Of a stretch of DNA of 64,000 nt, positions 55,740-64,000 are shown in pieces. The DNA comes from Bacillus sp. NP157. GTDB lineage: Bacteria; Pseudomonadota; Gammaproteobacteria; Xanthomonadales; Rhodanobacteraceae. The notes below the pieces were generated by a model. It was not told the origin of the DNA. It saw only the letters and a program-made list of their open reading frames with translations, and searched no databases. Location of the stretch: contig CP076546.1 in assembly GCA_018889975.1 (NCBI GenBank), positions 2,418,001 through 2,482,000 on the forward strand, given 5' to 3'. Each line of letters starts with the position of its first letter. Within the stretch, counting starts at the first letter, position 1. A program made the position numbers and the translations under genes.

Positions 55740-58700
55740 GCGTCGGCTCCTTCGAACAATCGATCCATCGCGTCGATCATGGCCTTTGGCGGCCGCTCGA
55801 CATGCACGCCGTGGCCACGGCCATCAACGCCGCGCAGGTAGAGGTAGACAGCGCCGCCGACGTGGATGTCGTAGTCGTATGCCGGCCCCAGCCGCGAACG
55901 CAGCAGCCGGTGCAGGGCCAGCAGGTACAACGCGTATTGCAGTTCGTAGCGCGAATCGAGGATGGACGCGCGCATGGCTTCGGGCGTGTAGGCCTGCTCG
56001 TCCGTACCCAGCCAGTTCGACTTGTAGTCGGCGACGTACCAGCGGCCATCGTGCTCGATGATCAGGTCGATGAAGCCCTTGAGCATGCCGTTGAGTGTGT
56101 CGCTGGCCAGGGCCGGCCGCGGCGCGCCACCCAGGGTGTGCTCGCGAACGATGCGATCGAGCGCCTCCGCGTCGACGCGACGGGCTTCGAACAGGAATTC
56201 AAGCTCGGCGCGGTAGCGGCCTGGATCGTCGAAAGCAGCGAGCGCGACCGTCGCGCCGTCGGGCAAGGCCATCGGCGTGTGCAGGAGCACCAGCAACCAG
56301 TCGGTCAGCAGGTCGATCGATGCTTCCCAGCCGCGCCGTTCGCAGCGGCGGGCGACCGTGTCGCGCAGGCGCACGGGGTCGTTGGCGATGCTGGCGAAGC
56401 CTTCGTCGGCGATCCACTCGAGCAGGTCATGCAGGAAGGTGCCGGCATCGGCACCGCGATGGAAGGCGTGGATGCTGGCGGGGTCGGCGACGACGGCGAC
56501 GGGCTCGGTCACGTACTCGACGATCACGTCGTCGATGGCCGTCTCCGGCGCGGGCACGTCGATATCCGCCTCGGCGTAGCGCAGCCCGCTATAGCTCGCG
56601 ATACGCCACGGCTCGGCCCGCGCGAGCTTTGGATCGCGTGGCGGCAGCATGCGCTCGTCGCGCGGCGGAGCGATGTAGCGCTGGTCGTCGGGCGCCGGCA
56701 TGTAGGTGACGGCGACGGAGGACGCGTTGTTCGCCAGCGCCTGCAGCAACCCGGCGATCTCGCCGTTATCGATTTCCACGCCGCCCTTCAACAGGTGGCC
56801 GAACGCACTGCGGTGTACCTGGGGCTTCCTGATCCGTGAACTGTCGGCCACCGGCGCGATGCCAAGCCAGCACGCATGCCGCGCACGGGTCATCGCGACA
56901 TACAGCACGCGAAGGTCTTCCTGCAGGGATGCGCGTTCGGCGGCTTCCTTCGCCGCATCGACCGCCTCGCCGCCCTCACCGCCGCCCAGCTCCAGCGACA
57001 TGCCTTCGCCGTCGTGGTAGCGATAGCCCTGCCCGCCTCGTCCCTTCGTCGGCGCGGCGACGAAGGGCAGGAAGACGAGCGGGTATTCGAGACCCTTGGA
57101 CTTGTGGATGGTGATGACCTTGACCAGGTCGTCGTCGCTTTCCAGCCGCACGATCTGGTCGTCGCCATGATGGCTCGCCGTGTCGGCGATGCGCTCGGCA
57201 AGGTAACGGATAAGCGCCTGTTCGCCGTCCAGCGTGGCTGCTGCCTGCTGCAGCAACTCGGCAAGGTGCAGCACGTTGGTCAGCGCCCGCTCGCCGTGAT
57301 CCATCGCCAGCAACCGCGCCGGCAGGTCGAAGACATGCAGCAGCCGATGCAGCATCGCCAGGGTGCCGGCGTGTCGCCAGGTGTCGCGCAGGGCGAAGAA
57401 CTGCTGGCCGCGCGCTTCCCAGTGGCGTTCGTCGGTGTTGAGCCGCTCCAGCTCGGCGAAACCCAGGTGCAGGGTGCGCGTGGCCAGCGCGGCACGCATC
57501 GCCGTGTCGGACGATGGCTCCGCCACCGCACGCAGCCAGAACAGCACGTCGCCCGCCTCGACGCTCTCCCAGACCGAATCGCGATCGGACAGGAACACGC
57601 TGCGCACGCGGCGCGACGCCAGTGCCGCACGCACCTGGGTGGCTTCGGCATGGCTGCGGACCAGCACGGCGATGTCGGCCGGGCGAAGCGGCTGCATGGC
57701 TCCCGCGGGACCGACGAAGCCGGCCTCGCCGCGTGCCGCTTCATCCAGCAGGCGCACGATCTCGCTGGCACAGGCCGCGGCCATTTCGTTGCGGTAATGG
57801 CGCACGCCCACGGGCTGCTCATCGTCGAGCAACCAGAGATTCAGGGCGGGCTGTTCGGCGCCACCTCGCAAGAAGCGTTCCGCCCGACCACGCGCCAGCA
57901 CCGGTGCGAACGGCAAGCCGCGGTCGGCGAAATGGAACGCACCGGAGGCGTGGCCCTCGCCGTGGACGAACAACGCATTGACGGCGTCGACCATGCCCTG
58001 GGTCGAGCGGAAGTTGGTGTCGAGGCTGTAATGCGGGGCCGCGGCTTCCGCACGGGCGGCGAGGTAGGTGTGGATGTCGGCCCCGCGGAAAGCATAGATC
58101 GCCTGCTTCGGATCGCCGATCAGCAGCAGGCCCGTCTCCACTTCGCCGCCGTAGACCGCGCGAAAGATGCGGTACTGCAGGGGATCGGTATCCTGGAATT
58201 CGTCGATCAATGCCAGTGGATACTGCTTGCGGATGGTCGCCGCCAGGTCGGCGCCCGACGCGCTGGCCAGCGAACGGTCGAGCCGGAGCAGCAGGTCGTC
58301 GAAGCCCATCTGCGCGCGCCGGCGCTTCTGGCTGGCGAAGCGGTCGCGCACCCATGCCAGTGCGTCGGCAAGGACGACGTGGTGGATCGCGATGCGCGAC
58401 GCCTGCCACTCATGCCAGTGCTCCAGTGCGCCAAACGCGGGATGTTCCGGGCGTGCCCTGTTCTTGCTGGTGCCTTCGGCGAGCGTCGACGAGGCATATC
58501 GCCCGAGCTCGTTGCCACCGGGTTCACCGGTCTGCGCCCAGCGTCGCATGCCAACCAGCTCACGCGACACCCGGTCCGGCTTGTATTTCGTATTGCTCAG
58601 CGCTTTGGACGTCGCCGCCTCGAGCAGCAGCGCCTCGATGGCGTCGACGTCGCTACGCCAGGCCCGCGCCGCCGCGTCCAGGCGAGTCGCGGCCTCGTCC

Positions 58701-59389
58701 TCCCACGCACGCCGCGCGGCAAGCGTCGCGGCAAGGCCATCGCCCACGCCAAGCACTTCGCCGTCGATGCGCAGGGTGGCTTCACCACCGCCAAGCAGCG
58801 GCTTCAGCGACCGCAACAGGGCGTCGGGTGTCCGCCACTTTTCCTGCACGGCGGCGAGGGTCTGCTCGTCGAGCGGATAGAACGCCTGGCGCCAGTAGTC
58901 GCGCACGCATTCCGCCAGCAATTCGCTTTCGTCCGGCTCGAGCGTCTGCGCAAACGCATGGCCGCTGCCGAACGCGTGCTGGACCAGCATGCGCTGGCTC
59001 CAGCCATGGATGGTGAAGATGGCGGCTTCGTCCATCCACTGCGCGGCGAGCTCCAGGCGTCGCGCGCACGCGGCGTGCTGCCCGACGTCGTAGGCGGCGA
59101 TGAGTTCGGCCAGCAGGGGCTCGCCGGCGCTGCCGGCGCGGAATGCGAGGGCGGCTTCCACCAGGCGGGCACGGATGCGTTCGCGCAGTTCCTGCGTGGC
59201 GGCCTCGGTAAAGGTCACGACGAGGATCTGCGGTGGTAGCAGCGGCTGCGGCACCCCGTGCCCGAGCACCGCGCGCACATAGAGCGCGGCGATCGTCCAG
59301 GTCTTGCCGGTGCCGGCACTCGCCTCGATCAGGCGCACGCCTTCCAGCGGCAGGGACAGGGGGCGCAGCGGTTCGATGGCGAAGGTCAT
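55736..59389 (-). CDS. recB: Exodeoxyribonuclease V beta subunit RecB
   Basis: 3'-5' helicase and nuclease of RecBCD. 1217 residues (E. coli 1180). Walker A IEASAGTGKTWTIAALYVRA at the start, ALIDEFQDTDPLQYRIF (motif II), KSKGLEYPLVFLPF, LYVAMTRARHA (motif VI), and the C-terminal nuclease domain with GFIDLIIEHDGRWYVADYKS, whose Asp and Lys form the active site. The start at 59389 overlaps the recC stop by 4 nt (ATGA). Confidence 0.97.
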   Translation of the reverse strand: MTFAIEPLRPLSLPLEGVRLIEASAGTGKTWTIAALYVRAVLGHGVPQPLLPPQILVVTFTEAATQELRERIRARLVEAALAFRAGSAGEPLLAELIAAYDVGQHAACARRLELAAQWMDEAAIFTIHGWSQRMLVQHAFGSGHAFAQTLEPDESELLAECVRDYWRQAFYPLDEQTLAAVQEKWRTPDALLRSLKPLLGGGEATLRIDGEVLGVGDGLAATLAARRAWEDEAATRLDAAARAWRSDVDAIEALLLEAATSKALSNTKYKPDRVSRELVGMRRWAQTGEPGGNELGRYASSTLAEGTSKNRARPEHPAFGALEHWHEWQASRIAIHHVVLADALAWVRDRFASQKRRRAQMGFDDLLLRLDRSLASASGADLAATIRKQYPLALIDEFQDTDPLQYRIFRAVYGGEVETGLLLIGDPKQAIYAFRGADIHTYLAARAEAAAPHYSLDTNFRSTQGMVDAVNALFVHGEGHASGAFHFADRGLPFAPVLARGRAERFLRGGAEQPALNLWLLDDEQPVGVRHYRNEMAAACASEIVRLLDEAARGEAGFVGPAGAMQPLRPADIAVLVRSHAEATQVRAALASRRVRSVFLSDRDSVWESVEAGDVLFWLRAVAEPSSDTAMRAALATRTLHLGFAELERLNTDERHWEARGQQFFALRDTWRHAGTLAMLHRLLHVFDLPARLLAMDHGERALTNVLHLAELLQQAAATLDGEQALIRYLAERIADTASHHGDDQIVRLESDDDLVKVITIHKSKGLEYPLVFLPFVAAPTKGRGGQGYRYHDGEGMSLELGGGEGGEAVDAAKEAAERASLQEDLRVLYVAMTRARHACWLGIAPVADSSRIRKPQVHRSAFGHLLKGGVEIDNGEIAGLLQALANNASSVAVTYMPAPDDQRYIAPPRDERMLPPRDPKLARAEPWRIASYSGLRYAEADIDVPAPETAIDDVIVEYVTEPVAVVADPASIHAFHRGADAGTFLHDLLEWIADEGFASIANDPVRLRDTVARRCERRGWEASIDLLTDWLLVLLHTPMALPDGATVALAAFDDPGRYRAELEFLFEARRVDAEALDRIVREHTLGGAPRPALASDTLNGMLKGFIDLIIEHDGRWYVADYKSNWLGTDEQAYTPEAMRASILDSRYELQYALYLLALHRLLRSRLGPAYDYDIHVGGAVYLYLRGVDGRGHGVHVERPPKAMIDAMDRLFEGADA

Positions 59390-62300
59390 GCGTGTTCCAC
59401 CCCGAGCGCCGCGCACAAATCGATGTAGGGTCGCAGGTGATCGACGAAGCCCGCTTCGAGCATGGCGTCGAAGCTCGGCCACGCCCGCGCCAGGTAAGCG
59501 TCGTCGTCCACCTCGCCGCGGCCGTAGTCGTCGCCCGGGCCGTACGCTCGCCGGGCCCCGGCCTCTGGCTCACCCTTGTCGGTGCCGATCCACGCGATGG
59601 CGGTTTTCATGGCGACCGGCAACGGCCGTGACATGCCCTCGCGCCACGCGTCCACCAGCGCGGCGAGCGCCGCATGGGCCACGTCGCGCGGCATCGGCCG
59701 CATCACGATGCTGCCATCCGGCCCGATGTAGCGGGTCTCGATCGCATGGCCGGCGGCCTGTGCCACCAGGTGGTCGACCCACGGGGCGACGACGCGATGG
59801 GCCAGCGGCGAACCCCTGCTATCGAGGACGGCGGTGGGCGACACCAGCAGCGCGGCCAGGTCACCTGCGTCGTTGGCCCGCAGGCCTGCCAGCCAGTCTT
59901 CGATGACGACGCCGGCGCATTCGACGCGCACCTCGAACTTACCGGCCTCGATCGGCCAGTGGCGTCGCTCGGCGACGTAGCGTCCGTAGACCACTGCGGC
60001 AGCCTCCTCCAGCTCGCGGCGTACGGGTGCAGCGAAGCCACCCATCGGCAGCACGCCACTGCGTTGCAGCCGGGCCGTGGCTGCCGCGATCGCCAGTTGG
60101 GACGGCTGTTCCTCGCGCAGGGCCGCGCGGACCAGCACGTCGGTCATGCCGAAGCGGTCGAGGCCGTTCAGCGCGAAGGGCTCCAGCGCTTCGCTGGCCA
60201 CGTCGGGCATGGCGAAGCGCACGCCGAGGCGCGCGTGGAAAAATTCGCGCACGGGATGGCGCAGGAACTGACGCAACGTGGCGAGGGCAATCGGACGTTC
60301 GACTGTCCACGCAGGCAGGCTGTCGTTGCCCGACGCGGCTTCGCCACCGTGCACATGGCGCCATTCGTTGGCATAGGTGAACAGGCGGGGATCGCCTTCG
60401 TGGAAATACGCCGGGCTGAACGGCTGCAGCGGGTGCTCGACGGTGAGGCGCGGCAGTACGTCGTGCCCGGCCGCGTCGGTCCAACCCGCGGCCAGGTAAT
60501 CGCGCAGCTGGCCGACCAGTACCGACGGCGCGCGTTCGGCATTGTCGCGGGCGCTGCGGCCAACCCAGCCGATGTGCAGGGCATCGCGTGCCGACAACAG
60601 GGCTTCGAGGAACAGGTACCGATCGTCCTCGCGCCGCGAACGGTCGCCCGGGCGCCATGCGCCCGCACGCGCCATCAGGTCGAAATCCATCGCCGGCCTG
60701 GCGCGCGGGTACGCACCGTCGTTCATGCCGAGCAGGCAGACCAGGCGGAACGGAATGGCACGCATCGGCATGAGCGTGCCGAAGCTCACCGCGCCCGCGA
60801 GGAAACGCTTGGACAGGCCGCCGTCGTCGATCTGGCCGAGCCAGGCTTCGCGCACGACATCCAGCGGGACGGGTCCGTCGAAGCCGGCCTCCACGCAGGC
60901 GCGCTCCCACGCATCCAGCGCGTCGAGCAGGCGCTGCTCGCGCACACAGTCGTCGGGCTCGGTGGCCTTGAAGAAATCGCGCATGAGGCCGCGCAGGCGA
61001 ACGCCCCAGTCCGTCGCCGTGGCCGGCGTGGCCATGGCTCGCCAGTGTGCGCCGAGGCGTTCGACGAGGTCCGCCAGCGGCCCGACCAGCGCGGCGTCGA
61101 GTCCACCGACTTCGGCGTAAGGCTCGATCTCGCCCCACGCGTCGCCCTGCCCGACCGCGTAGCCGAGCAGCATGCGGCGCAGGCCGAACCACCAGGTGTT
61201 CTGGTCCAGGGCCGGAAGACCGAGCGAAGCACGCTGTTCCGCGTCCAGGCCCCAGCGGATGCCAGCGCCCTCGACCCAGCGATGCAGCAGCGGCAGGTCG
61301 TCCTCACGCAGCCCGAAGCGCTGGCGCAAGGCCGGCACGTCGAGCAGGTCGGCCATGTCGCCCGCGCCAAAGCGCGATTCGGTCATGCCGAGCAGGCGGT
61401 CGAGCGCCATCACGATAGGGACGCTGCCGCGCGATGCGCGATCGGCGATGCTGTAGGGCACGTAGCGGGGGTCGTCGCGCATGACCCGACCGAACACCGC
61501 ATCAATGTGCGGTGCATAGGTGTCGATGTCCGGCACCATCACGATCACGTCGCGCGGCAGGATCGGCTGGCCCGCGCGGGCGGATGCTTCGAACCGGGCG
61601 AGCAGCTGGTCGTGGAGGATCTCCACTTCGCGCTGCGGGCCGTGCGCCACGTGGAAGGCGATGGAATCGTCGTCCACGGCGATCGGCGTGCGTGTTGCCG
61701 GCACCGGCTCCAGTTCGAGGATCGCCGACTGCACGCTACCCAGCAGAGTGCCCGCGGCGGGGGGCTCGAAGAAATCGATGCGCTGGTCCCACGCGGTGAA
61801 ACGATGGCGATAGCTTTCCGGATGGTCGAATTCGTCGAGCAGGCGGATGTAGTCGCGCCCCTGCTTGCCCCACGCCGCGAGCAGCGGATTTGCGTAGAGG
61901 TGCAGGTCGCCCTCGTCGGGCGACAAAGGCATGCCTGGCTTAGCCTGCTGCCGGCGCCGCTCGGCGCGCAGCAGTTCGCGGTCGTCGACGATGTCGGCCC
62001 AGTAGTGCCGGCAGGGATTGAGCACGACCAGCACGATCTGCGACCAGCGCGACAGGGCCGACAGGGCCTCGAGCGTCTGTCGCGGCAACGACGACATGCC
62101 GAACACCACGATCCGGCGCGCCAGCGCACGCGGCCGTTCGCTGGCCGACGACGCGGCCTTGAGGAAACGCGCGTGGACAGCGGCGCGGTGGCCATCGGCA
62201 TCGGCGGGGCCCACGTCGTCCAGCAGGCGGCGCCACAGCGCCGCCTGCCAACGGTCGCCCTCCGCCATGGCCAGTTCACCGCCGCGCGCATCGCGCATCA

Positions 62301-62808
62301 CGTCGCGGCCGGCCGCCCAGTCGTCGAGCCAGTCGGCGCGGTAGACCTGGTAGCCGTCGTAGAGGTCCGCGAGCCGCTCTGCCAGTTGGTGGCATTTGCG
62401 TGCGTCCTCGCCATCGCCGAGGAAGGCGGCGAGCGGTTCGAACACCGGCTCGCGGGCGAGCGCGGGCAGCAGGCGCATCAGCCGCCAGACCAGGCGCGAC
62501 TTGTCGAAGGGCGATTCGGGCGGCACGGCATCGCGACCCAGCACCGCGCGATAGGCGTCCCACAGGAAACGGCCCGGCAGCTCCACGTTCACCGACGCCG
62601 CGATGCCGAGTCCGCCGTCGGCTTCGGCGCGCGCCAGTGCGAGGCGGAACCATTGGGCGATGCCATTGGACTGGACCAGCACGCGCTCGTCTTCCAGCGG
62701 GCGCAACGGCGCCTGGCGTAGCCATCCGACGAGGATGTCGCGCAGGTCTTCCAGGCGATTGCCGTGCAGGACCATGAGGCCCGGCGCAATGTCGTGCGTG
62801 TCGTTCAA
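59386..62808 (-). CDS. recC: Exodeoxyribonuclease V gamma subunit RecC
   Basis: Chi-recognition and scaffold subunit of RecBCD. 1140 residues (E. coli 1122). It begins MNDTHDIAPGLMVLHGNRLE, then the conserved VQSNGIAQWFRLAL segment. Other landmarks are VVFGMSSLPRQTLEAL, VMVPDIDTYAPHIDAVFG and ICLLGMNDGAYPR-like VCLLGMNDGAYPRAR. A TTG at 62808 is chosen because GGAG lies 7 nt upstream; the ATG at 62775 lacks a ribosome-binding site. First gene of the operon. Confidence 0.94.
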   Translation of the reverse strand: MNDTHDIAPGLMVLHGNRLEDLRDILVGWLRQAPLRPLEDERVLVQSNGIAQWFRLALARAEADGGLGIAASVNVELPGRFLWDAYRAVLGRDAVPPESPFDKSRLVWRLMRLLPALAREPVFEPLAAFLGDGEDARKCHQLAERLADLYDGYQVYRADWLDDWAAGRDVMRDARGGELAMAEGDRWQAALWRRLLDDVGPADADGHRAAVHARFLKAASSASERPRALARRIVVFGMSSLPRQTLEALSALSRWSQIVLVVLNPCRHYWADIVDDRELLRAERRRQQAKPGMPLSPDEGDLHLYANPLLAAWGKQGRDYIRLLDEFDHPESYRHRFTAWDQRIDFFEPPAAGTLLGSVQSAILELEPVPATRTPIAVDDDSIAFHVAHGPQREVEILHDQLLARFEASARAGQPILPRDVIVMVPDIDTYAPHIDAVFGRVMRDDPRYVPYSIADRASRGSVPIVMALDRLLGMTESRFGAGDMADLLDVPALRQRFGLREDDLPLLHRWVEGAGIRWGLDAEQRASLGLPALDQNTWWFGLRRMLLGYAVGQGDAWGEIEPYAEVGGLDAALVGPLADLVERLGAHWRAMATPATATDWGVRLRGLMRDFFKATEPDDCVREQRLLDALDAWERACVEAGFDGPVPLDVVREAWLGQIDDGGLSKRFLAGAVSFGTLMPMRAIPFRLVCLLGMNDGAYPRARPAMDFDLMARAGAWRPGDRSRREDDRYLFLEALLSARDALHIGWVGRSARDNAERAPSVLVGQLRDYLAAGWTDAAGHDVLPRLTVEHPLQPFSPAYFHEGDPRLFTYANEWRHVHGGEAASGNDSLPAWTVERPIALATLRQFLRHPVREFFHARLGVRFAMPDVASEALEPFALNGLDRFGMTDVLVRAALREEQPSQLAIAAATARLQRSGVLPMGGFAAPVRRELEEAAAVVYGRYVAERRHWPIEAGKFEVRVECAGVVIEDWLAGLRANDAGDLAALLVSPTAVLDSRGSPLAHRVVAPWVDHLVAQAAGHAIETRYIGPDGSIVMRPMPRDVAHAALAALVDAWREGMSRPLPVAMKTAIAWIGTDKGEPEAGARRAYGPGDDYGRGEVDDDAYLARAWPSFDAMLEAGFVDHLRPYIDLCAALGVEHA

Positions 62809-62878
62809 GCGGCCACTCCGGCGGCAGGCTGACTGGGCCGGGCGATGATGACCGATACCGGTCTCACCCGGCGAGACC

Positions 62879-63301
62879 TCAGAACGGCTTGGCGACCACG
62901 AGGTAGACGATGGCGAGCAACACGAGCACCGGCAGTTCGTTGCCGATGCGAAGCGCCTTTGCCGATGGCAGTGGGCCGCCCGCCATGCTGCGCTTGAGCG
63001 CCCTGCCCGACCAGATGAAGTACGCAAGCATGAGCACGACGAGCGCGAGCTTTGCATGCAACCAGGCGCCGGCGATGCCGAAATAAAGCCAGAGCACCAG
63101 GCCGAACAGGAACGCCATGCCGAACATCATGTGGCCGAAGCGATAGAGGCGGCGGCCCATGAGCTCCAGCCGCGCCTTGACCGCGGCCGGCTCAGCCTCG
63201 GCCTCCTTGATGTTGACCAGGATGCGCGGCAGGTAGAACACCGTCGCCATCCACGCGATGACGAAGACGATGTGCAGGGACTTGGTCAGCAGGTAAGCCA
63301 T
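62879..63301 (-). CDS. hemJ: HemJ/CopD-family membrane protein, likely protoporphyrinogen oxidase
   Basis: 140 residues, four membrane helices. His10 in TKSLHIVFVIAWMATVFYLP, Lys84 in AWLHAKLALV and the C-terminal RIGNELPVLVLLAIVYLVV then AKPF match HemJ, which oxidises protoporphyrinogen IX to protoporphyrin IX in haem synthesis and needs the conserved His and Lys. Often annotated only as CopD family. 70 nt upstream of recC on the same strand. Confidence 0.75.
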   Translation of the reverse strand: MAYLLTKSLHIVFVIAWMATVFYLPRILVNIKEAEAEPAAVKARLELMGRRLYRFGHMMFGMAFLFGLVLWLYFGIAGAWLHAKLALVVLMLAYFIWSGRALKRSMAGGPLPSAKALRIGNELPVLVLLAIVYLVVAKPF

Positions 63302-63369
63302 CGGTGGCGCTCCCTATGAAAGACCAGAGTGTATCCCGGTCGAGCGACAGCGCGGCGCGGCAGGACGCC

Positions 63370-63765
63370 TCACGCCAGGCGCATGACCTGGGAAAGCGCT
63401 TGTGCACCCGCGAACCCCAGCGTGCTACCCAGGGCGGCCAGCGCCGTGATCATGCCCCAGAGCCGATGGCGATAACGGATGAGATCCTGGACATCACCCT
63501 CGACGACGCGCAGGCGACGATCGATATCCTTGACGTTGCAGCGGACGACGTTGACCGACTGCTCTACGCCGCCCACGCGCTCCTCCAGCCGTTCCACGCG
63601 CGTGTCGATCCGCTCGAGACGATGATCGATCCGCTGGAAGCTTTCGTTGCAACGGCGAACGTGGTCGTCGAAACGGCCGAGGAACGCATCGAAGCGGGCA
63701 TCGGAACGCGCCATGCGCTCTTGCATGGCGCTCCAGTCGGTGGCTGACAGGGTCCAGTCGGTCAT
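63370..63765 (-). CDS. Coiled-coil protein with C-terminal membrane anchor
   Basis: 131 residues. An N-terminal charged helix, a long coiled coil with regular hydrophobic heptads (HRLERIDTRVERLEERVGGV, then DIDRRLRVVEGDVQDLI), and one C-terminal membrane segment (LWGMITALAALGSTLGFAG). Function unknown. It resembles small phage-type or haemolysin-XhlA-like coiled-coil proteins in shape only. The start at 63765 is the ATG nearest the coiled coil; upstream in-frame ATGs exist. Confidence 0.55.
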   Translation of the reverse strand: MTDWTLSATDWSAMQERMARSDARFDAFLGRFDDHVRRCNESFQRIDHRLERIDTRVERLEERVGGVEQSVNVVRCNVKDIDRRLRVVEGDVQDLIRYRHRLWGMITALAALGSTLGFAGAQALSQVMRLA

Positions 63766-63890
63766 CGGAACGGCATCCAGTGGGAAGGAACCCAAAGAAT
63801 CTCTTGTCAGGTCGACGCCGACCATCCTCCGCCGCTCAACAGAATGCGTAGGGAAACGCCGACAGGCGAACGCCTGGCCGGGATCATCCC

Positions 63891-64000
63891 TTAGAAGCGA
63901 TCGGTCGTCGGCAGGTAACGCCACTGGCCAGGCTCAAGCCGCGACATGGGGACGCGACCGACCCGGATCCGCTTGATGCCGAGCACCTCCAGGCCCACGG
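63891..64000 (-). CDS. RsuA/RluF-family rRNA pseudouridine synthase, C-terminal end (cut by window edge)
   Basis: Only the last 36 codons are present: VGLEVLGIKRIRVGRVPMSR, then LEPGQWRYLPTTDRF. The pattern V..L.R.RIG...L..L..GQWR.L is the C-terminal signature of RsuA, RluB, RluE and RluF enzymes. Which rRNA site it modifies cannot be said from this fragment. The rest lies right of the window. Confidence 0.8.
   Translation of the reverse strand, partial: VGLEVLGIKRIRVGRVPMSRLEPGQWRYLPTTDRF

Overview
The window is 64 kb of GC-rich (roughly two thirds G+C) gammaproteobacterial chromosome. It most likely comes from the Xanthomonadales, family Rhodanobacteraceae or Xanthomonadaceae, and looks like Luteibacter or Dyella. 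The reasons are the conserved block thrS-infC-rpmI-rplT-pheS-pheT-ihfA-merR-tRNA-Pro, the che cluster with CheD and STAS proteins, the recC-recB-recD order with ATGA overlaps, and a dispersed palindromic repeat of about 23 bp that starts TGTAGGAGCGCGC. The genus is inferred from gene content and style, not from a search. I see no prophage, insertion sequence, CRISPR array or rRNA.

Layout. 1-8.0 kb: the 5' end of htpG (Hsp90), a 43-residue membrane peptide, htpX, gluQ (tRNA-Asp glutamyl-queuosine synthetase), phbB (acetoacetyl-CoA reductase), a catalase-like protein, and a TpsB-type outer-membrane transporter behind a Gly-rich lipoprotein. 8.1-17.5 kb: one long minus-strand chemotaxis cluster (STAS, cheY, cheA, cheW, mcp, cheR, cheD, cheB, a second mcp, STAS). 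17.7-27.0 kb: queA, then an operon read leftwards with an ABC-2 exporter, two DesK-type kinases, one NarL/DesR-type regulator and two exported proteins of unknown role. 27.2-33.0 kb: a class III aminotransferase, psiF, upp and a large secreted nuclease, separated by decayed repeat clusters. 33.1-46.0 kb: pip, an FAD-linked 2-hydroxyacid dehydrogenase divergent from serA, two tandem secreted serine proteases, a PAS-GGDEF cyclase, three unknown cell-envelope genes and a GH27 alpha-galactosidase. 46.0-53.8 kb: the translation block. 53.9-63.9 kb: recCBD, a HemJ/CopD-like membrane protein, a coiled-coil membrane protein and the 3' end of an RsuA/RluF-family pseudouridine synthase.

The strongest regulatory candidate is the thrS leader (53,648-53,831). 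It has a TTGACA promoter, two mutually exclusive RNA stems, an 8-codon ORF with three Thr codons, and an intrinsic terminator ending 17 nt before the thrS ATG. This is the layout of an attenuator. pheS also has a strong terminator directly in front of it with no room for a separate promoter. Other points of interest are paired hairpins over the ribosome-binding sites of the two serine-protease paralogues, a TpsB/lipoprotein pair that lacks a classical TPS substrate, and the serA/2-hydroxyacid dehydrogenase pair, which fits a known serine-synthesis coupling.
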